A stretch of DNA of 28,669 nucleotides from the NCBI GenBank assembly GCA_038321615.1, contig JBBQFC010000040.1:1-28669 (forward strand), in the 5' to 3' direction. This document shows positions 1 through 8,066 of this stretch, piece by piece. This DNA is from JBBQFC01 sp038321615. Its GTDB lineage: Bacteria > Bacteroidota > Bacteroidia > Flavobacteriales_D > Cryomorphaceae. Positions within the stretch are counted from its first letter, which is position 1. Each line of letters begins with the position of its first letter. The translations under genes and the position numbers were made by a program. Under the pieces are notes generated by a model. The model worked only from the letters and a program-made list of their open reading frames with translations, ran no database searches and was not told the origin of the DNA.

Positions 1-221
1 TCTTCAGAATTCGAAAAATAGAAAACGATGAACATTTTGCCGACTGCAAACAAGACTGCGACGGAATTAGCGAGCCACGCGTAAATTTTGCACAAGGCTA
101 TCGAATCTATTATAAAGAAAAGGACGGAAGAGTCATTGTTCTGCTGATTGGCGGGAACAAATCGACTCAACAACAAGACCTTGCGAAAGCGAAAGAAATC
201 TGGAAAGAATTAAACAACTAG
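1..221 (+). CDS. HigB/RelE-like addiction module killer protein, 3' end only
   Basis: The reading frame enters from the left edge (first whole codon at base 3) and ends at TAG 219-221, giving 72 C-terminal residues. The stretch GYRIYYKEKDGRVIVLLIGG followed by NKSTQQQDLAKAKEIW is the typical C-terminus of the 'probable addiction module killer protein' group of RelE/HigB-like toxins, which are ribosome-dependent mRNA interferases in characterised relatives. The stop lies 4 nt before the antidote ATG, so this is the usual toxin-first, antitoxin-second order of this subgroup. The N-terminal third is outside the window, so intactness cannot be judged. Confidence 0.85.
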   Translation, partial: FRIRKIENDEHFADCKQDCDGISEPRVNFAQGYRIYYKEKDGRVIVLLIGGNKSTQQQDLAKAKEIWKELNN

Positions 222-225
222 AAAA

Positions 226-510
226 ATGAAAGCTTCAAAATTTGATGTAGCTGATTATTTTGACAGCAAAGAAATGATTGCTGAATATCTCAATACTGTT
301 CTTGAAGAGAGAGATAAGGAAGACGTAATTAAGGCAATTGGACGCATTGCAAAAGCGATAGGAATGACCAAAATAGCGGAAGTGCCGGGATTGAGCAGAC
401 CGAGTTTGTACAAAGCACTGTCGGACGGAGCAAAACCTCAGTTTGCCACAATTATGAAAGTTTTGAAAGCAACAGAAGGGCAAATCCAGGTAAACCCAAT
501 AGCTCCCTGA
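226..510 (+). CDS. HigA-like addiction module antidote protein
   Basis: A 94-residue protein opening with FDVADYFDSKEMIAEYLN, the recognisable N-terminus of the 'addiction module antidote' family. A Cro/CI-type helix-turn-helix follows at about residues 45-80 (GMTKIAEVPGLSRPSLYKAL, then a recognition-helix-like FATIMKVLKA). Family members bind and neutralise the partner toxin and repress their own operon. ATG 226 is 4 nt after the toxin stop and no better start exists. The length is close to the family norm, with a slightly long C-terminal tail. The pair looks like one operon whose promoter is beyond the left edge. Confidence 0.88.
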   Translation: MKASKFDVADYFDSKEMIAEYLNTVLEERDKEDVIKAIGRIAKAIGMTKIAEVPGLSRPSLYKALSDGAKPQFATIMKVLKATEGQIQVNPIAP

Positions 511-539
511 AAAAATAACACACCACAGCATTCTCTAAA

Positions 540-565
540 GTGCATACCCTCCGGGCTACGCACTA
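540..565. repeat. 26-bp imperfect palindrome, copy 1
   Basis: GTGCATACCC and GGGCTACGCAC flank a short centre. On the minus strand GTGCGTA pairs with TATGCAC (one G-T), then after one mismatch CC pairs with GG, so a hairpin is expected. A related copy lies at 26705-26730 in the opposite orientation, identical at 21 of 26 positions by eye. Both copies sit between convergent genes, here between the antidote gene (+) and the sugar transporter (-). This suggests a dispersed REP-like element or a bidirectional terminator. The rest of the 511-693 spacer shows nothing recognisable. Confidence 0.6.
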
Positions 566-693
566 ACCAATTGCCGTTGATGCTATCGGTATCGAAATTA
601 AAAACCCTTGCTTAAGACGCTAAATATCAAAGGACTACCAAAGCGATAATCCTTACGAAGTTAAACGGGTCTTTTGATGTAACAGCCTGGAAT

Positions 694-2136
694 CTACTCC
701 CAAATCTGCTCCAATTCTTCGAGCGATTTACCCTTCGTTTCGGGAATCATTCGGTAGACGAAAACGATGGTAACCACGCAGAAAAACCCAAAAATGAAGT
801 AGGGGAGTGAGCCGTTGAAAATCGTTTCATTCACATTGGTCTTTACCAATATTGGGAATACGCTGGCAACAATTCCATTGAAAAGCCATTGCGCTGCAAC
901 GGCGATCGACATCGCGATACCGCGAATCTTATTGGGAAACATTTCGGAAAGAAGCACCCACGTAACCGGCCCCATGGAGAGCGCAAAAGAGGCAATGAAA
1001 ATCAAAATTCCGATCAGGGAAACGATGCCAAGCTGGCCGGTGTAGAGTGATAAACCTACAGTAAGCAAACCAACGAACATGCCCGTGGCACCAACCATAA
1101 GCAACGGCCTTCGACCCCATTTATCTACGGAGTAAATGGCCACGAACGTGAAGACCAAATTAACCAGCCCCAATAGAATTTGCTGCTTCAACGCATCTTC
1201 CGGTCCGTAACCCAAGGCATTGCTGAATATTTCGGCACCGTAATACAGAATGGCGTTGATGCCTGTAACTTGCTGAAGTATGGAAAGGGTGACCCCAATA
1301 AATAAGACGGTGCGGTACTTGGGTGCCAAGGGCGATGCCTTTTCTACGCTCTCGCCGGCCGTAAGCGAGCGCTGAATTTCGCGATACTCTTGCTCGGCTA
1401 CTTCGTCGGAGTCGTTCATTTTGTGGAGAATAACCCGAGCTTCTTCATTGCGGCCTTTGAGCATGAGCCAACGTGGCGAGTTTGGTACAAATAGCAACAG
1501 AATGAAGAAAAGGGAAGAGGGAACCAGTTCGGACCAGAACATTATTCGCCAGCCGCGATCTACGTTGTAATCGTGTATGGCACTCAAGGCTTCGGGCGAA
1601 AGATTGGTGGTGTCGCCCCCTCCAATAAAATAAGTGGCCAAAAAAACCACGAAAAAACCTACCACAATAGCCAGTTGATAATAGCTCACTAAGCGGCCAC
1701 GCAATTTAGGAGGCGCTATTTCGGCGATGTACATCGGAGCGGTCATGCTCGCAATGCCCAGGCCTATACCGCCAATTATTCTAAAAATTACGAGCGTATT
1801 GAGCGTTTCGGGAATACCCGAGCCCCAAGCCGAAATAGTAAATAACAGCGCTGATAGGAGCAGCGCGTACTTCTGACTGAGTCGGCTGATAAGAAATCCG
1901 GCTATAGCTGCGCCAAACAGACACCCGAATAATGCGCTTCCCACGGCCCAACCTTGCTCGCTGGCGCTAAACCCAAAATACTCGGTAAAGTAAAGTTGAG
2001 AACCGCCAATTACTCCTGTATCATATCCGAAAAGTAGCCCGCCAAGGGCGGCGACGAAGGTAATAGCGAGAATGTAGACTTTGGCGCTACGCGTTCGCGC
2101 TCCGCCGTCCGACGGCACTTTCAGGGTTTCTGTCAT
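694..2136 (-). CDS. Sugar porter family MFS transporter (sugar:H+ symporter type)
   Basis: A 480-residue twelve-helix permease with the sugar-porter signatures in order: GGLLFGYDTGVIGG in TM1, RIIGGIGLGIASMTAPMYIA with LRGR after TM4, PNSPRWLMLKGR before the central loop, LQQVTGINAILYYG in TM7, DKWGRRPLL between TM8 and TM9, a GPVTWVLLSEMFP segment in TM10, and the C-terminal PETKGKSLEELE. Members such as XylE and GalP import hexose or pentose with protons; the substrate here is not predictable. The frame stays open to 2181, but a -7 box TATATTTG with GTTG 19 nt upstream lies at 2160-2190, so that longer start would precede the transcript. ATG 2136 (MTETLKVPSD) is chosen. It has its own promoter and is not coupled to the upstream reductase. 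Confidence 0.93.
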   Translation of the reverse strand: MTETLKVPSDGGARTRSAKVYILAITFVAALGGLLFGYDTGVIGGSQLYFTEYFGFSASEQGWAVGSALFGCLFGAAIAGFLISRLSQKYALLLSALLFTISAWGSGIPETLNTLVIFRIIGGIGLGIASMTAPMYIAEIAPPKLRGRLVSYYQLAIVVGFFVVFLATYFIGGGDTTNLSPEALSAIHDYNVDRGWRIMFWSELVPSSLFFILLLFVPNSPRWLMLKGRNEEARVILHKMNDSDEVAEQEYREIQRSLTAGESVEKASPLAPKYRTVLFIGVTLSILQQVTGINAILYYGAEIFSNALGYGPEDALKQQILLGLVNLVFTFVAIYSVDKWGRRPLLMVGATGMFVGLLTVGLSLYTGQLGIVSLIGILIFIASFALSMGPVTWVLLSEMFPNKIRGIAMSIAVAAQWLFNGIVASVFPILVKTNVNETIFNGSLPYFIFGFFCVVTIVFVYRMIPETKGKSLEELEQIWE

Positions 2137-2159
2137 AAGTACAAAAAAGAAGATTTTGC

Positions 2160-2190
2160 CAAATATATCGAATGCACCCACAGCAGCAAC
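2160..2190 (-). promoter_or_regulatory. Bacteroidetes-type promoter of the sugar transporter gene
   Basis: Read on the minus strand: GTTG (2190-2187), 19 nt, then TATATTTG (2167-2160), a full match to the -7 consensus TAnnTTTG with a TTG-type -33 element at the expected spacing. Transcription would start around 2150-2155, just ahead of ATG 2136. Confidence 0.6.
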
Positions 2191-2237
2191 ATATTTGGCA
2201 AATCAACTTTCGACTTTCAATAAAAGCGCAATTCTAA

Positions 2238-3332
2238 TTAGAAATAGGCTTTCTCTCCTTTGGCTTTTGGATAATCGGTGTACCCTTTCTCTCCCGGCGT
2301 GTAGAATGTATCAAAATCGGGCTGATTTAACTCCAAATCGTGCTCCATGCGGTAGACCAAATCGGGATTTGCCAAATAGGGACGTCCAAATGCAGCCAGT
2401 GTACCGTAGCCTGTGTCAATAGCTTCGTTGGCCGACTTTTTATCCAACCCTCCGCTTGCGATCATTGCGCCACCAAAAGCCTTTGATATGGTTTCCTTTA
2501 TTCCGGAAGGTACTGCCGGAGCACCCATGGTGCCGTGATCAACCAAATGAATGTAGATCAAACCTAATTTTGCGAAAGTGGCAGCCAATTCCTTGTACTG
2601 GGCTTGCATTCCTTCGAAATTTGGATCCATATCGTTGAAAACGCCACCTGGAGAAAGTCGGATGCCTGTGCGCTCTCCACCGGTTGCCGCCACTACTTTG
2701 GTAGCAACTTCAATGGCGAATCGATTGCGGTTTTCGGCTGTGCCACCATATTGGTCTGTGCGCTTATTGCTAGCCGGATTTAAGAATTGCTCGATTAAAT
2801 AGCCATTTGCTCCATGGAGTTCAACCCCGTCGAATCCGGCTTCTACGGCATTTTTAGATGCTTTGACGTACTCATCGATGGCATGGGCGATATCGCCAAA
2901 AGTCATCTCTTTAGCCAGCGGATAACTCTGCTCGCCTTCCTGGTCGGTGTACATTTTGCCGCTCAGTTCTACTGCCGAAGGAGCCAGTATTTCGGCTCCC
3001 GAAGCCATATTTAACGGGTGCGATACCCTGCCGGTATGCATCAATTGTAGGAATATTTTACCCCCTTTGGAATGAACGGCAGAAGTCACTTTTTTCCAGC
3101 CTTCCATCTGCGCATCGCTAAAAGCGCCTGGAATACGGGGATAGCCAAGACCATTAGGAGAAGGTGAAGTTCCTTCTGTAATTATTAATCCAGCTTCGGC
3201 GCGCTGCGCGTAATAATCTGCCATCAGATCGTTTGGAATATTGTCGATCGCCCGCGAGCGCGTCATTGGCGCCATAACTACTCTATTTGCAAGTTGTAAA
3301 TCGCCCAATTTAATAGGTGTAAAGAGTTTCAT
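2238..3332 (-). CDS. Old Yellow Enzyme family alkene/N-ethylmaleimide reductase
   Basis: A 364-residue FMN-dependent TIM-barrel ene-reductase of the NemA/OYE group, which reduces activated C=C bonds and nitro compounds with NAD(P)H in the cytoplasm. Visible motifs: VVMAPMTRSRA near residue 20 (flavin contact), FLQLMHTGR near 95, LHGANGYLIEQFLNP near 173-187 with the substrate-binding His/Asn pair, NKRTDQYGG directly after, GIRLSPGG near 223, and ASGG and FGRPYLANPDL for phosphate binding near the C-terminus. The length matches the family. ATG 3332 is preceded by a consensus -7 box. The physiological substrate is unknown; the adjacent sugar transporter has its own promoter, so a shared role is doubtful. 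Confidence 0.93.
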   Translation of the reverse strand: MKLFTPIKLGDLQLANRVVMAPMTRSRAIDNIPNDLMADYYAQRAEAGLIITEGTSPSPNGLGYPRIPGAFSDAQMEGWKKVTSAVHSKGGKIFLQLMHTGRVSHPLNMASGAEILAPSAVELSGKMYTDQEGEQSYPLAKEMTFGDIAHAIDEYVKASKNAVEAGFDGVELHGANGYLIEQFLNPASNKRTDQYGGTAENRNRFAIEVATKVVAATGGERTGIRLSPGGVFNDMDPNFEGMQAQYKELAATFAKLGLIYIHLVDHGTMGAPAVPSGIKETISKAFGGAMIASGGLDKKSANEAIDTGYGTLAAFGRPYLANPDLVYRMEHDLELNQPDFDTFYTPGEKGYTDYPKAKGEKAYF

Positions 3333-3752
3333 AATAGAATTGTGTTTTGGACAAATCTAACCTCAATGCCAGCGAAAGGTTCTCTATTTCGAGTCAATTA
3401 ACCTTTTTTGATCTAATGTTCGTTCAAAGAAAAAATTTGTCCGAAAAGAGCGCCAGGCGATTTATCCTTAGCCGATGTTAAAATTGTTAAATCACTATTT
3501 CATTCTGATCGTTAGAGACTTGCATTTTCGCGTGTTACCCAAACGTTATGATTATCTGAAATTTTTGTCTGAAATGAATCTAAATAGAGCAATAATTACA
3601 GTTAATTAATTGATATATAATTATTTAACATTTAGTTAAGGTTGGGGGTCGCTCGGTTGAACATAACAAAACGGTAAAGTCTTTTCTGCCGCTAAGCGCA
3701 TAGATCAAGTTCAACTTTGTCGGACTAAATATTAAACCAAATACTTAATCAG
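3333..3752. other. 420-bp intergenic region between divergent genes
   Basis: AT-rich, with no plausible ORF. It contains the reductase -7 box at 3352-3359 and, toward the right end, a weaker candidate CAACTTTG at 3712-3719 (seven of eight bases of TAnnTTTG) that could serve the PhoX-like gene. A run of short AT repeats at about 3600-3645 has no assigned role. Confidence 0.5.
3352..3359 (-). promoter_or_regulatory. -7 box of the Old Yellow Enzyme gene
   Basis: TAGATTTG on the minus strand, a full TAnnTTTG match, 19 nt before ATG 3332, implying a short leader of about 10-15 nt. No clear -33 TTTG was found at the proper spacing. Confidence 0.5.
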
Positions 3753-6700
3753 ATGAAAAAATTAAACGCTTTCGTGTCGCTCGGACTCATCTTCGGTGTG
3801 GCGCTCCTTTCCATTTCCTTGACGGGAAGTCCGTCTGGAAGAAGTTTCAGTTTCTTAAGATCGTCAGCCGCCAGCAAAGTTGCTGAGAAGGTTGTGGTAG
3901 AGAAACCCACCGCACCCACTGCTTCTGCAGCCGCTCCAGTTGTGGAAATGCTTCCTCCCGGCGACGAGGTTACGCTAACGACCGAATTTCTAATTACGTC
4001 TGGCACAGACGATGCCGAGATGAATGTGCTCACGGGCGAAATGGATCTTGGGAGCTCAGACATTGAGCTTACCCGCGATGGCTCTACCGAACAAGGTATT
4101 GGCCTTCGCTTTTCGAATATAACTATTCCTGCAGGAGCTACCATTACCGAAGCTTACATTCAAGTAACGGTTGACGAAGTAAATACCGACGGCGTTGTAA
4201 ACGTGTTGATACTGCTCGAAGATGCTGTAAATGCTGCGACTTACAGTTCAGCCATCGGCAACTTATCGAGCCGTTCGAGCTATGTTGGCGATGTTCCAAC
4301 AATCTGGCAGCCAGGCTCATTTGCCGCGGTAAACGACGCTGGTCTCGATCAGCGTACGCCCGATTTGAGTCACTTTTTGACCTACTTAATAAACGAACCA
4401 GGTTGGGCAGCAGGCAATCCTGTTTCATTCCTTATGGTAGACCCATTTGTACTCGACGTCCCTGGTTTTACCGGAAATGGAGCCTTTAAGCGTGTCTTCA
4501 AAACGTACAATAACAACCCAACTTTTGCTGCTAAACTCGTAGTGACTTACACGGCTGCTGATGCTTATGCAAACGGAAATTTCCCAGTGGAAGCTGGCAG
4601 CTCTTGGTTGTACAATGACCTTGGCGTTGATCTTACTGCCGAAGCTTGGACTACACTGGGATACAATGATGAAGAGTGGTACTGGGGCGATGCGAAATTA
4701 GGTTACGGCGATGGCGATGAAGTCACCGTTTTGGATTTCGGACCAGATGCTTCCAACAAATACCCTACTTACTACCTACGCCACAAATTCAATGTGGAAG
4801 ATGCTGGAACTTTCGAATCGCTTGTATTTAACGTACGCCGCGACGACGGAGCGGTAGTGTACGTGAATGGTACCGAAGCTTTCCGCATGAATATGCCGGA
4901 AGGCGAGATCGGTTTTAATACGTTGGCCAGCTCGGCTGTAGCGGGCGCCGCTGAGACGAATTTCTTCCAGATCATCACTGAAAATCTTCTGGTTACAGGT
5001 GAGAATATTATCGCAGTGGAACTTCACCAATCGGCCGTAAGCAGTTCAGACCTTGGTTTTGACATGAGCGTAACGGGTGATCTGCTTCCACTTGAAGCAG
5101 CCACTTACCCGCTCGCTCAAAACTCACAATGGAATTACCTCGACAATGGCGCCGATCTTTTTGGAACGAATTGGGCTACAACTGCGTTTGACGACTCAGA
5201 TTGGGTTTATGGTCAAGGACCGCTTGGTTATGGTGACCCGATGAATACCGTTGTTTCTTTCGGTCCGGACGCAAACAACAAATATGTAACCACCTATTTC
5301 CGTCGCGGTTTAATGGTAAACCTTGCCGAGCTGGGAGAACAAGTAGTATTTGGTCTTCGTCGCGATGATGGTGCCGTGGTTTATGTAAATGGCGTAGAAG
5401 CTTTCCGCGATAATATGCCCGAAGGTCAAATTACCTACCTATCTGAAGCGCCTGCAACTATTGCCGGATCTGCTGAAACTACCTATTTCCAGTTTCTGGT
5501 GAGCACCGACATGTTTGTGGATGGCCTTAATCAAATCGCCGTTACGATTCATAACCGCGATGTGTTTAGCTCCGATCTTGGCTTCGATATGTTCATCGAA
5601 GATGCGCCCGTTATCAACCCACCTTTCGAATGCGCTGGCGAGCATATTAGTTGCTTCACGTCTATAGTCCCCACTTCGGAAACACCAACTATGCTTATTG
5701 CTACCGAGCATAATTTCCAGCAAATACTTAAGCAAGGTGATGCCTACATTACCGGCGAAGGAAGCCTTCCTGGAAATCACGATTTCACCGGCTATGTTCC
5801 TATTGCTGGCAGTAGCGAGCTCGGTTACCTTTCGGTAAATCATGAGACGTCTCCAGGTGGGGTTACCATTGGCAACATTCATTTCGATCCAACCACCAAA
5901 TTGTGGGTATTGGATAATTCACGTGCTGTAGATTTCTTCAACTCCGATTTGGTAACTACCAACCGCAACTGTTCTGGTGGAATTACTCCTTGGGGCACTG
6001 TAATCACAGCGGAAGAAAACACCGGTGGAGCCGACGACAATGGCGATGGTTACCAAGACCGTGGCTGGTTAGTAGAAATTGACCCTGCCACAGCCGCGGT
6101 GGTCGACTATGAAAACGATGGCGTTCAAGATAAACTTTGGGCTATGGGCCGCATGAGCCATGAGAACGTAGTGGTTTCGAACGATATGATTACGGCTTAT
6201 TATGGTGAAGATGGTGGCACCCAATGTGTTTACAAATTTATAGCCGACGCACCGGGCAACCTGAGTACAGGTACAGTTTATGTTCTAAGCTTAGACCTAC
6301 CCCTGGTGAATGACGATCCTTCCGGTACAACAGCGACTTGGATCGAAGTGCCAAACACTACCCAGGAAGAACGCAACAACATTCGCTTTACTGCCGCAGC
6401 GCTTGGTGGTACCAATTTCAATGGTGTAGAAGACGTGGAAATTAACCCGATCACCGGTAAAATTTACTTCACATCAAAAGGCAAAGACCGCGTTTATCGC
6501 TTTACGGATAATGGTACAACTATTTCGAACTTTGAGACGTTCGTAGGTGGTACTTCCTATGCTATCAATACCGCCGAAGGTGTATTTATTGAGCCTTGGG
6601 GCGACGGAAACGACAACCTTACATTCGACGATTTGGGTAACCTTTGGGTTCTTCAAGATGGTGGTCGCAACTACATTTGGGTAGTTCGTACTACGCACAC

Positions 6701-7958
6701 CCAAGCGAGCCCGCAAGTTGAAATTTTCTCTTCGTCGCCAGTTGGTTCAGAACCAACAGGTTTGACCTTCAGTCCAGACTACCGGTTTGGATTCTACTCG
6801 ATTCAACACCCTGCATCAAGCAATCAGCCGCAAGTTGATGCTACCGGAAATGAAGTGGTATTTGACGCTTCGGCCGTGGTAATTTTCGCTCTGCGCGATG
6901 AACTCGGTACAAGCAATGTAGTAGAGGAGTGCACCGGCGATTACAGTTACTTCCTTGCTGATGTTGATGCCGATAGCATTTCTACTATTTACGGTGTAGA
7001 GCTCGACATGGCCGCTTCTACCGCTGCCCTTACTCCGCTAAAAACAGTAGATTACGAAGTACACGTAGCGTACAACAACACCGATAATCTCCTTTATATG
7101 GTGCGTTCACAAGGCGGTTCTTACCGTACGCTCGACGTTTCTGTGGCAGATGGTGAACTTGGGGCAGTGATCGAATTGAGCGATCCGCTCACAAAAGTTA
7201 CCGCTGCCGTATTCAACGTAGATGGTAAACTCTTAATTGGCGACACCGACTCAGGCATTATTACCTCGGTAGATGCTGCCACAGGCGAGCGTTTCCCATT
7301 TGGTATGGCCAATGTATCGGGCGGTGACCTTTCTTTCGGTCTCGACGGTCAACTTTACCTTGCGTCGCGTATTGGCGGCGGTATTCTTTATACTGTAAAC
7401 GTGGTTCTCGGCGAAAATGAAATGATCGGAACCCTTCCAGGTACTGTAACGGGTATGGCTACTATGCCAAACGGTAATCTACTTATTTCTGCAAAAGACG
7501 CCAGCCAATTGGTAGTGCGGGCTACAGATGGTTCAAACCCCGGGCAAGTGTTTAACCTTACTCTCAATGGCGAACCTTTCACCACTTTCAACGGAGACTT
7601 TGGTGCCGGTTGTGTTTCGGTAGAAGATGGAAACGGCGAAGGCGATGGATTAACTGGGAATAACTTCTCATCAGTAGGTGTAGACGAAATGGTAACTTCT
7701 AATACGCTTTATGCTCTACCAAATCCAACGGAAGGTGAATTGCAGATTATTTTCTCAACAGCCAATACAGACCAAACGCTTCTTGAAGTGTACGATCTAA
7801 ATGGCCGATTGGTCGAAACCCTTTTCAATGGTGTATCTAAACAAGATATAAAATACCGTTTCGACTTTAACGGAAGCGCCTTACCAAACGGCATTTATAT
7901 CTACCGACTTGTTACTACGAACCAAACGACTACTGAGAAATTCGTGATAGCGAGATAA
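3753..7958 (+). CDS. Giant secreted PhoX/DUF839-like protein with T9SS sorting domain
   Basis: A 1401-residue exported protein. Residues 1-22 are a signal peptide. About 75-268 resemble the DNRLRE-type beta-sandwich seen in Bacteroidetes surface proteins (DIELTRDGSTEQGIGLRFSN). Residues 275-445 and 450-616 are tandem copies of one domain (both with LGYGD, FGPDA.NKY, RRDDGAVVYVNG.EAFR.NMPEG and SSDLGFDM). About 640-1050 match the PhoX phosphatase fold: LSVNHETSPGG, NCSGGITPWGTVITAEE at 739-755, MGRMSHENVVV near 797, and FNGVEDVEINPITGKIYFTS. A beta-propeller-like part (about 1060-1290) precedes a typical T9SS type A C-terminal domain (1318-1401, LPNPTEGEL...PNGIYIYRL...KFVIAR). PhoX enzymes are calcium/iron phosphomonoesterases and the Cys of the NC(S/A)GG motif is present. 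Phosphatase activity is likely but not certain, since many DUF839 proteins are untested. The product should be exposed at or released from the cell surface. Confidence 0.88.
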   Translation: MKKLNAFVSLGLIFGVALLSISLTGSPSGRSFSFLRSSAASKVAEKVVVEKPTAPTASAAAPVVEMLPPGDEVTLTTEFLITSGTDDAEMNVLTGEMDLGSSDIELTRDGSTEQGIGLRFSNITIPAGATITEAYIQVTVDEVNTDGVVNVLILLEDAVNAATYSSAIGNLSSRSSYVGDVPTIWQPGSFAAVNDAGLDQRTPDLSHFLTYLINEPGWAAGNPVSFLMVDPFVLDVPGFTGNGAFKRVFKTYNNNPTFAAKLVVTYTAADAYANGNFPVEAGSSWLYNDLGVDLTAEAWTTLGYNDEEWYWGDAKLGYGDGDEVTVLDFGPDASNKYPTYYLRHKFNVEDAGTFESLVFNVRRDDGAVVYVNGTEAFRMNMPEGEIGFNTLASSAVAGAAETNFFQIITENLLVTGENIIAVELHQSAVSSSDLGFDMSVTGDLLPLEAATYPLAQNSQWNYLDNGADLFGTNWATTAFDDSDWVYGQGPLGYGDPMNTVVSFGPDANNKYVTTYFRRGLMVNLAELGEQVVFGLRRDDGAVVYVNGVEAFRDNMPEGQITYLSEAPATIAGSAETTYFQFLVSTDMFVDGLNQIAVTIHNRDVFSSDLGFDMFIEDAPVINPPFECAGEHISCFTSIVPTSETPTMLIATEHNFQQILKQGDAYITGEGSLPGNHDFTGYVPIAGSSELGYLSVNHETSPGGVTIGNIHFDPTTKLWVLDNSRAVDFFNSDLVTTNRNCSGGITPWGTVITAEENTGGADDNGDGYQDRGWLVEIDPATAAVVDYENDGVQDKLWAMGRMSHENVVVSNDMITAYYGEDGGTQCVYKFIADAPGNLSTGTVYVLSLDLPLVNDDPSGTTATWIEVPNTTQEERNNIRFTAAALGGTNFNGVEDVEINPITGKIYFTSKGKDRVYRFTDNGTTISNFETFVGGTSYAINTAEGVFIEPWGDGNDNLTFDDLGNLWVLQDGGRNYIWVVRTTHTQASPQVEIFSSSPVGSEPTGLTFSPDYRFGFYSIQHPASSNQPQVDATGNEVVFDASAVVIFALRDELGTSNVVEECTGDYSYFLADVDADSISTIYGVELDMAASTAALTPLKTVDYEVHVAYNNTDNLLYMVRSQGGSYRTLDVSVADGELGAVIELSDPLTKVTAAVFNVDGKLLIGDTDSGIITSVDAATGERFPFGMANVSGGDLSFGLDGQLYLASRIGGGILYTVNVVLGENEMIGTLPGTVTGMATMPNGNLLISAKDASQLVVRATDGSNPGQVFNLTLNGEPFTTFNGDFGAGCVSVEDGNGEGDGLTGNNFSSVGVDEMVTSNTLYALPNPTEGELQIIFSTANTDQTLLEVYDLNGRLVETLFNGVSKQDIKYRFDFNGSALPNGIYIYRLVTTNQTTTEKFVIAR

Positions 7959-7989
7959 TATCTTAACCAATAGCTTTAACCAAATCCAG

Positions 7990-8025
7990 CCCCAGCAGCC
8001 GAAAGGTGCTGGGGCCTTGGGTTTT
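7990..8025 (+). terminator. Strong intrinsic terminator after the PhoX-like gene
   Basis: CCCCAGCA and TGCTGGGG form an 8-bp GC-rich stem (7990-8014). It is extended by CC/GG after a bulged G and closed by a GAAA tetraloop, then followed by CCTTGGGTTTT. It separates the PhoX-like gene from the cytochrome c peroxidase gene, so the latter should have its own promoter. Confidence 0.85.
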
Positions 8026-8066
8026 AAAGTCATTCTTTATTCCACCTTTTATTTCCACATCTTTGC

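Noticed and set aside
2137..2181. N-terminal extension of the sugar transporter to 2181
   Set aside because: A consensus promoter lies within the extension, and homologues begin near ATG 2136.
8058..8065. CATCTTTG as -7 box of the cytochrome peroxidase gene
   Set aside because: It lacks the first T of the consensus and lies directly at the ATG, so the transcript start would fall inside the coding region.
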